Below are positions 54,995 through 61,883 of a DNA stretch of 64,000 nucleotides, piece after piece. The first letter of the stretch is position 1. Each line of letters starts with the position of its first letter. Origin of the DNA: CAYSCZ01 sp051155775 (GTDB lineage Bacteria > Bacteroidota > Bacteroidia > Cytophagales > Cyclobacteriaceae); the NCBI GenBank assembly GCA_051155775.1, contig DAXETV010000013.1, positions 94,310 to 158,309 on the forward strand. Direction: 5' to 3'. The notes under the pieces are model-generated. The model was not told the DNA's origin. It was given only the letters and a program-made list of their open reading frames with translations, and ran no database searches. Both the position numbers and the translations under genes were made by a program.

Positions 54995-57900
54995 TTACAT
55001 ACCAACCATGACGAATGGTCCCCAGTAATAAGGAGAGACCCACTTATCTTTTATGATCCTTTGGGCTTTTTTGAATGATTCGTGCTTATCACCTGTTTTT
55101 AGCCATTCCTCATAAAAAGCCGTCATTAACTCCTGGGTGGCAGCATCATCAACAGTCCACATACTCATGATCACACTTTCGGCACCGGCTATTTGAAAAG
55201 CCCTTTGCAATCCATAGACACCCTCTCCGTTCTGCACTTCACCTAATCCTGTTTCACATGCTGACAGCACTACCAAATCCGTGTCATCAAGATTCATATT
55301 CATTGCTTCATAAGCAGTAAGTATACCATCTTCACCATTCTCATTTTGATTAGAAATACTACCGGTCGTTAAGAAACTGTTAGCCCCTGCGAGTATGATA
55401 CCGGCCCTCAACAGTGGATTTTCGACATAAGTATCGATCTCTTCTCCCGGTTCAGATTCCTGATTTTCCAGGAAAAATCCGTGGGTTGCAATGTGCAGCG
55501 TAGAAGGGTTTTTTATGTTTTTAATCTTACTTTCCAATGCGGCATCCTCCATGTAGGTATTGTAGTTGTAGTTGTTTTCATCATACAATTCCTTAATGGT
55601 TTCTATCTCTTTTTTAGTACCTGGTAATAGTACAAGCAGGTTATTACCATTCATATAGCGCTGGATATTACCCCTCAATCCTCTGGTTATGCCGCTGCTG
55701 TTGGAGAAAAGCTGCTCTGAGCCTTCACCGCTTCTTACACCCCTGCCTCCCCTGACATCGCGGGTAGCACCTCGAACGCCACCTCTTTCATTGCCTCGCG
55801 CGCTTCTTTCGTCCCCTCTTCCCTGGCTTACTGCTGCTGCCACTTCTTCGGCAGTTGCTTCTGAGGCTTGCTGTTCAGCAAGCATTCTTTCCAGGTTACC
55901 CATATTGTAATTTGGGAAACCGAAAAACTCCGCACCGAATTTTTGGTCACCATCATCTGATTCAGCCCTAAGAACGAGGTCTTTGGTATTGTTCACCACT
56001 CTTATGTCTAACTCATCAACGGTATAATTACCTGTTTCGGAATTTCTCAGACTATATATACTTACCTGATTATATACACCATCTGGAGCAAAATATATTT
56101 TTTCAATACCTTCCAGTTTATTAGCGATAGGTTTCCAGAATAAGTTGTATGAGTAGCTCTCTTCGACCTGGTATTTAATCGCATTGCGATAATTGGCCAA
56201 ATATCTATCCTCTAATCTTCTGCCATTTTCAAGGATTGCTATTTCGGGGTTATTTTTTGTGTCCGGCTTTACTATCAATGCCGCATAGTTGATATCTCCG
56301 GTGTAGTATCCACCGGAGTCTGGGTTGAACTTTCTGAATCGTACAATTTCAATAGCAGCTTCTCCCTCTTTCAGGCTTTTCTGGACATCTTTCCATGATA
56401 TACTTTTTTTAGAATAAACATTCGCAAAATCTGCCGACTCACGCCCAAGCTCTTTTTCTAACCTTTCTGCCAAATAGTTTAGTGAGTCAATCTTCTTGTT
56501 TCTTATTTCAAGATCGCCTTCCGTTGAACTAAACAATTTTGATAGCTGCTCTTTATAACTTATCCAGGTATTAAATCGATCAATTAAAACGGAATCCCCG
56601 CTGTTCAGTATCGATTCACGAACCTTATTGGTGGCATAAAGAATCAAACCTTTTGTGGCCAGTTGATAATCATACATATCACCTATCAGAGCGGGATCAT
56701 TTTCAATTTCCTGAATGGCAAATGAATTAAACTGCTCAAAAGCATACTTAATCTTGTTGTAGTAAAAGTTGGCTTTTTCCTCTTCACTAAGCACAGGAAA
56801 GAATGCTTCTATCTGTTTGAAATAGATATTAAATATTTCTTTAAATAATTTTTTGGCATTGTTATTCTCATTTTCTGTCCAGTCAAGTATTGCTAGTTTG
56901 TATAAGGACTTGACGTACATGTTGTGAAAAGTACCAATCGTTTTTTTTCTAATTTTTCTGGAAGATTCTAAAAATTCCCTTGCTTTTCTTTTGTCCTTCA
57001 ATTTTAGGTGGGCATCTCCGAGATAATATTGTATTGTTGCATACTGTATATTTTCACCATAGAGATCTAAATTCAGCGTTGCTGCATCTTCAAGAAGATT
57101 TAGTGCTTCATTATATTGACCAATTGCGATATTCAGGTTTGCAAGGTTTTGCATTACGTACGGTCTCTCATAAACAAGATCTTCGTTATTTCTGGAAATT
57201 TCAAGGGCCAGCTCTAAATTGGATTTAGCAGATTTATAATCGCCATTTAAATTATGTGCAATACCCAATAAGTTCAGAGAATTGACATAATTAAATGAAT
57301 TTGTGCCATAATATTCCTTATCCATTTCAACAACGCTTATTAAATATTCAATGGCTTTTTCATAATTTCCAAGTACAGTGTAGTGATCGGCAAGAGAGTA
57401 ATAAATATTGGTTAAAATGTCTGTATTATCTCCTTCCAATCTATTGACGATATCCAATGATTCCAGGGACAGATTCTCGGCTATATTGATTTTTCCTATT
57501 TCATTATAAAGGGCACTAAGTGAATTAAGGGTAGCTATATTTTCCAAAGACGCATACATACCTATTGCTTCAAATGCTTTGATTGCCTCTTGAAAATTTT
57601 TTTCAGCTTTTTTATATGACCCCAAGTCAAAGTATAAATTGGCTAGTGTATTTAGCATCAGTGGGTATAAATCTTCAGATTTATCCACTTTTCTTAATAT
57701 AGGCTTTAACAGATCAATACCCTTATCAACATCACTTACATATTGATAGTGAATACTGAGTTCGAGCGCCGCATCAAAATATTCATAACTTCTGTCGCCA
57801 TATTTTTTTTCGAAGAAGGTAAGATTGGACAGGTACAACTCCTCAGACTTTTCATAGAATCCAAGTTCATCATAAAGCCCTGCTAATCCTTTGGCTGATA

Positions 57901-58228
57901 TGGCTTTATCTTCAGAATCAGGAATTAATTTGGCGGTCAATTTGTAATCTTTTTCATAATATTCCAGTGCTTTTTCCGGGTCGTTTATTTCATAAAGATA
58001 TGCCTCTGCCAGCATATTATAAATAGCAGCAGTGGTTGTATCTTGATTATCTTCAAATATGCTTAATGCTTTATCTTCGAGATCTAAAATGCCTTTATGA
58101 TCATAGTCGATAAAGTATTTATTGAGTTTTTCCCAAACTTTTTTAGCTTCCTTACTTTCAAAATCATCCTGGGCAATGGCTTGTGTCCAAATTGAAAGAA
58201 TTGAAAAAAAAATGATAACTTTTTTCAT
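54995..58228 (-). CDS. Exported TPR-CHAT caspase-like protein, second of a tandem pair
   Basis: The 1077-residue protein has a signal peptide ending near TQAIAQ, about twelve TPR-like helical pairs (residues about 30-450), a long helical spacer (about 460-630) and a C-terminal CHAT domain (about 630-1077). The CHAT catalytic pair is His916 in LHIATHGFFLE and Cys991 in VVLSACETGLGE, with WTVDDAATQELM after it. Between residues about 800 and 838, inside the CHAT region, is a low-complexity Arg/Gly-rich insert. CHAT proteins are cysteine peptidases related to caspases and separase. It starts 13 bases after its paralogue and is probably co-transcribed with it. Confidence 0.9.
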   Translation of the reverse strand: MKKVIIFFSILSIWTQAIAQDDFESKEAKKVWEKLNKYFIDYDHKGILDLEDKALSIFEDNQDTTTAAIYNMLAEAYLYEINDPEKALEYYEKDYKLTAKLIPDSEDKAISAKGLAGLYDELGFYEKSEELYLSNLTFFEKKYGDRSYEYFDAALELSIHYQYVSDVDKGIDLLKPILRKVDKSEDLYPLMLNTLANLYFDLGSYKKAEKNFQEAIKAFEAIGMYASLENIATLNSLSALYNEIGKINIAENLSLESLDIVNRLEGDNTDILTNIYYSLADHYTVLGNYEKAIEYLISVVEMDKEYYGTNSFNYVNSLNLLGIAHNLNGDYKSAKSNLELALEISRNNEDLVYERPYVMQNLANLNIAIGQYNEALNLLEDAATLNLDLYGENIQYATIQYYLGDAHLKLKDKRKAREFLESSRKIRKKTIGTFHNMYVKSLYKLAILDWTENENNNAKKLFKEIFNIYFKQIEAFFPVLSEEEKANFYYNKIKYAFEQFNSFAIQEIENDPALIGDMYDYQLATKGLILYATNKVRESILNSGDSVLIDRFNTWISYKEQLSKLFSSTEGDLEIRNKKIDSLNYLAERLEKELGRESADFANVYSKKSISWKDVQKSLKEGEAAIEIVRFRKFNPDSGGYYTGDINYAALIVKPDTKNNPEIAILENGRRLEDRYLANYRNAIKYQVEESYSYNLFWKPIANKLEGIEKIYFAPDGVYNQVSIYSLRNSETGNYTVDELDIRVVNNTKDLVLRAESDDGDQKFGAEFFGFPNYNMGNLERMLAEQQASEATAEEVAAAVSQGRGDERSARGNERGGVRGATRDVRGGRGVRSGEGSEQLFSNSSGITRGLRGNIQRYMNGNNLLVLLPGTKKEIETIKELYDENNYNYNTYMEDAALESKIKNIKNPSTLHIATHGFFLENQESEPGEEIDTYVENPLLRAGIILAGANSFLTTGSISNQNENGEDGILTAYEAMNMNLDDTDLVVLSACETGLGEVQNGEGVYGLQRAFQIAGAESVIMSMWTVDDAATQELMTAFYEEWLKTGDKHESFKKAQRIIKDKWVSPYYWGPFVMVGM

Positions 58229-58241
58229 TATTGTGATTCTT

Positions 58242-61200
58242 TTAATTTCCTACCATGACGAAGGCACCCCAGTAGTAGGGGGCCTCCCACTTTTCTTTTA
58301 TTTGTTTTTGAGCTTTTTTGAAAGCATTGTGTTTATCTCCGGTTTTTAACCATTCATTGTAGAATGCTGTCATCAGTTCTTGAGTGGCAGCATCATCTAC
58401 CGACCACATGCTCATTATCAAGCTTTCTGCGCCTGCAATTTGAAAAGCCCTTTGCAGACCAAATACTCCTTCTCCATTGAGTACTTCTCCAAGACCGGTT
58501 TCGCAGGCAGACAATACCACAAGATCTGTATCATCAAGGTATAAATTCATGGCCTCATAGGCGGTAAGAATACCGTCATCCCCATCTGTGGTGCCTTCAC
58601 CTATGCTCCCGGTAGATAAAAAACTGTTGGCGCCTGCCAGTATCAACCCTGACCTAAGTAAAGGATTTTCAACATAAGGATCAACCGCTTCATTATTTTC
58701 GGTTTCCTGGTTTTCTAAGAAAAAACCATGGGTAGCGATATGGAGTGTAGAAGGATTTTTTACCTCTTTGATACTGTTTTCCATGGCGTTATCTTCCATA
58801 TACATGTCGTAGGGTAGTTCTTCATTATCATAGAGGTCTTTTATGGTCTCCACTTCCTTTTTTGTACCGGGCAAGAGTGCCAGCAGGTTATTTCCACTCA
58901 TGTATCTCTGAATGTTACCCCTAAGTCCACGACTAAGTCCCCCCTCTCTATTATCTGATAGCAAATCAGCAATGCCTTCTTCACCACTTCTTGATCCCCT
59001 GCTTCCTCGTGTACCACCACGAGTTCCTCTTTTACCTCTTCCCTGACTCACCGCATCAGCTATATTTTCTGCAGTTTCAAGTGCCTGCTCTCTTTCTGCC
59101 AACATTTGTTCAAGATTTCCCATATTGTAATTAGGAAACCCAAAGAACTGTGCCTTTTTTGATTTGTAGTTATTCTTGTTTTTACCGTTATTAATCACAA
59201 GATCTTTCGTGTTGGTTAGAACTCTAATATCCACTTCGTCGACGGTATAATTTTTTGTTTTTGAGTTTTGAAGCGTATAAATGCTGATTTGGTTGTAGAC
59301 ACCATCAGGTGAGAAATAAATCTTCGATATGCCGTTAAGGTTATTGGCAATAGGCCTCCAAAACAGGTTATAAGAATAACTTTCTTCTACTTTATATCTG
59401 ATGGCATTGCGATAATTCGCCAGATATCGATTTTCCATTTTTTTACCATCTTCTATAAAAACTAACTCCGGATTTTTTTTCGTACTAGGCTTAACAATAA
59501 GTGCCGCATAGTGTACGTCACCGGTAAAATAACCGCCTGAATCCGGGCTAAATTTTCTGAACCTGACAATTTCTACGGCTGCTTCACCTTCCTTAAGCTT
59601 GTCCCTGACGTCCTTCCAGGTTATTCTGTTTTTGGTATAAACTTCTGAAAATGCTGAGGACTCCCTTCCCAGTTCCTTTTCTAATCGATTAGCAAGAAAG
59701 GTAAGGGAATCAATTTTTTGGTTTCTCTTTTCCAGGTTAGTCTCTGTAGAGCTAAACAATTTTGACAACTGTTCTTTATATGAAACCCATGTACTGTATT
59801 TATCAATGAGCAATGAATCACTGCTATTGAGAATTGTTTCCCTTACTTTATTGGTAGCATAGAGAATGAGACCTTTTGTAGCTAACTGATAATCATACAT
59901 GTCACCAATTAATTCTGGGTATTGATTGTTTACTTCAACAATGTAGGAGTTGAACTGATCAAAGGCATACTTCACTTTATTGTAGTAGAATTTTGCTTTT
60001 TCTTCTTCACTTAAAACAGGAAAAAACTTTTCAACCTGGTTAAAATAGATCTCAAATATTTGCCTGAATAATTTTACTACTTCAGTATCATCATGGTCTG
60101 ACCATTCCAGAATGGCTAATTTATTAAGTGTTTCAGCATATTTTTGATGATAGGCACCAATTGAGTTTAATCGAATCTTTGCAGACTTGTTGAGAAACTG
60201 GCTTGCCAGATCTTTATTGCCAATCCTTAGATGCAGGTTTCCAAGCCTGAATAATACTGCACCGTATTTTTCGGAATCTTCACCATATAATTCAGCCATC
60301 AATAGTGAGGATTCACTCAATAATTTCAAAGCCTCCTCGTAAGCCCCTTTACCAGTATAAGCAATTGCGAGGTTATTTAGTATGGCAGGTTTTACAAAAA
60401 CCAATTCGTCATTCGTTTCAGTGATTTCCAATGCTTTTTCTAAGATTTCTTCAGCACGATCATAATCTTCTTTATAATCATAAACCTGGCCTAGAAGGTT
60501 TAAAGAGACTACATAGTTGAAAGAATTAGTTCCGTAATAGGATGCGTCTAATGCTATAGCTTCATTCAGGTATTCAATTGCCTGATCATAATTTCCAAAA
60601 GACGTGTATTGATCTGCAATGTTATAATAGACCGTACTTTTTATATCAGTATTATCTCCCTGAAGGCGATTGACAATATCAAGTGCTTCTAAGGATAATT
60701 CTTCTGCCAGATTAAGTCTACCAGTTTCATTATACAAAGAAGCTAAGTAATTTATAGTGCCTATATATTCCAGTGATGCATACAAACCGAGATCTTGATA
60801 TGCTTTTAGTGCTTCTTTGAATGTTTTTTCAGCTTTTTTATATGACCCCTGGTCGAAATAAAGAGAGCCCATTGATGTAAGCATCATGGGATAAAGCTCC
60901 ATTGTTTTATCTGCTTTTCTCAGCAGCGGTTTCAGTAATTCAATTCCTTTTTGAAATTCTCCGGTATATTGATAGTGTATGGCTAAATCTTGGGCTGTTT
61001 GTAGATATTCGTAACTTTTTAAGCCTTTTTTTTCCTCAAAATAATTAAGATTATCCAGGTAGATTTTTTCAGAAAAACCATAATACCCTAATTCATCATA
61101 CAACCCTGCAAGATTACTGGCACTTTGAATTTTTTCAGGTGAGTTAGGTGCCAGATTACTCATTAATTTATAATCTTTCTCATAATAATTAAGTGCTTTC

Positions 61201-61466
61201 TGAGGATCATTTATTTCGTATAAATAACTCTCTCCCAGCATGTTATAAATAGAAGCGGTCAGTGTATCCTGTTTGTCTTCAAAAATAGCAAGCGCTTTAT
61301 CTTCAAGGTCTAATATACCCCTGTAGTTATAGTCTAAATAATACTGGTCAAGTTTTTCCCACACTGCTCGCGCTTCATCATTTTTAAATTGATATTGACC
61401 GCATGTTGTGAAAGCATAAAAAGTAAAGGCAATTATTAGGACTGCCGGAAAATATGATGATTTCAT
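58242..61466 (-). CDS. Exported TPR-CHAT caspase-like protein, first of a tandem pair
   Basis: This 1074-residue protein is homologous along its full length to the next gene, with the same order: signal peptide (ILIIAFTFYAFTTCG-like, Cys near residue 22 is a weak lipobox), a dozen TPR-like pairs, spacer and CHAT domain. The catalytic pair is His913 (LHIATHGFFLE) and Cys988 (VVLSACETGLGE), 75 residues apart exactly as in the paralogue. The Arg/Gly-rich insert is shorter here (about residues 806-830). Start ATG 61466 gives a good signal peptide. Three 9-base direct repeats lie just upstream. Confidence 0.9.
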   Translation of the reverse strand: MKSSYFPAVLIIAFTFYAFTTCGQYQFKNDEARAVWEKLDQYYLDYNYRGILDLEDKALAIFEDKQDTLTASIYNMLGESYLYEINDPQKALNYYEKDYKLMSNLAPNSPEKIQSASNLAGLYDELGYYGFSEKIYLDNLNYFEEKKGLKSYEYLQTAQDLAIHYQYTGEFQKGIELLKPLLRKADKTMELYPMMLTSMGSLYFDQGSYKKAEKTFKEALKAYQDLGLYASLEYIGTINYLASLYNETGRLNLAEELSLEALDIVNRLQGDNTDIKSTVYYNIADQYTSFGNYDQAIEYLNEAIALDASYYGTNSFNYVVSLNLLGQVYDYKEDYDRAEEILEKALEITETNDELVFVKPAILNNLAIAYTGKGAYEEALKLLSESSLLMAELYGEDSEKYGAVLFRLGNLHLRIGNKDLASQFLNKSAKIRLNSIGAYHQKYAETLNKLAILEWSDHDDTEVVKLFRQIFEIYFNQVEKFFPVLSEEEKAKFYYNKVKYAFDQFNSYIVEVNNQYPELIGDMYDYQLATKGLILYATNKVRETILNSSDSLLIDKYSTWVSYKEQLSKLFSSTETNLEKRNQKIDSLTFLANRLEKELGRESSAFSEVYTKNRITWKDVRDKLKEGEAAVEIVRFRKFSPDSGGYFTGDVHYAALIVKPSTKKNPELVFIEDGKKMENRYLANYRNAIRYKVEESYSYNLFWRPIANNLNGISKIYFSPDGVYNQISIYTLQNSKTKNYTVDEVDIRVLTNTKDLVINNGKNKNNYKSKKAQFFGFPNYNMGNLEQMLAEREQALETAENIADAVSQGRGKRGTRGGTRGSRGSRSGEEGIADLLSDNREGGLSRGLRGNIQRYMSGNNLLALLPGTKKEVETIKDLYDNEELPYDMYMEDNAMENSIKEVKNPSTLHIATHGFFLENQETENNEAVDPYVENPLLRSGLILAGANSFLSTGSIGEGTTDGDDGILTAYEAMNLYLDDTDLVVLSACETGLGEVLNGEGVFGLQRAFQIAGAESLIMSMWSVDDAATQELMTAFYNEWLKTGDKHNAFKKAQKQIKEKWEAPYYWGAFVMVGN

Positions 61467-61480
61467 GTCTATTAAAATCT

Positions 61481-61507
61481 AGTAAAAATAGTAAAATAAG
61501 TAAAATT
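61481..61507. repeat. Three tandem 9-base repeats upstream of the TPR-CHAT operon
   Basis: Three consecutive copies of AGTAAAA followed by two variable A/T bases lie 15 to 41 bases upstream of the first TPR-CHAT start. They could be a regulator-binding array or simple AT-rich repetition. Confidence 0.5.
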
Positions 61508-61633
61508 AATTGGATAAAACTAATTTTTATGAATCAGTAATCAATACTTAAAGTTAAAATAATTCATTACCAATCGCTCATTTTCTATATTGTAAAATCA
61601 TTCATTTTCTAATTGATAAAAACAGGAGTAATT

Positions 61634-61804
61634 ATGATCCTTTTATTAAGCTTTATAATATCAGCCATCAAACAACAAGATACTACGCAGGTAATGGATT
61701 ATGGCACAATTGCAGATGAAACTAAAATCATTATGTTAGCCACATTTATATTGCTCATACTGTTTTTAGTGGTTAGAACATTTCGAGGCAAGGGGAGCGC
61801 ATAA
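61634..61804 (+). CDS. Small membrane protein (56 residues)
   Basis: The frame has a hydrophobic N-terminus (ILLLSFIISAI), a short polar loop rich in Asp/Thr and a second hydrophobic helix (IIMLATFILLILFLVV) followed by the basic RTFRGKGSA. I chose ATG 61634 over TTG 61613 because it gives a standard start. Two closely spaced helices suggest a hairpin membrane protein. I do not recognise a family. It precedes the large repeat protein on the same strand by 79 bases. Confidence 0.55.
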   Translation: MILLLSFIISAIKQQDTTQVMDYGTIADETKIIMLATFILLILFLVVRTFRGKGSA

Positions 61805-61883
61805 ATCAGGATATTTTATTACTTTAGTATCTTTTATTATTTAAATCATATTATTTATATAAATATTTATACAGCCATCAGCC

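Noticed and set aside
54995..61466. TPR-CHAT proteins as part of a Craspase (gRAMP) defence system
   Set aside because: No gRAMP, Cas gene or CRISPR array is present in the window, and the proteins carry signal peptides, so a cytoplasmic CRISPR role is not supported.
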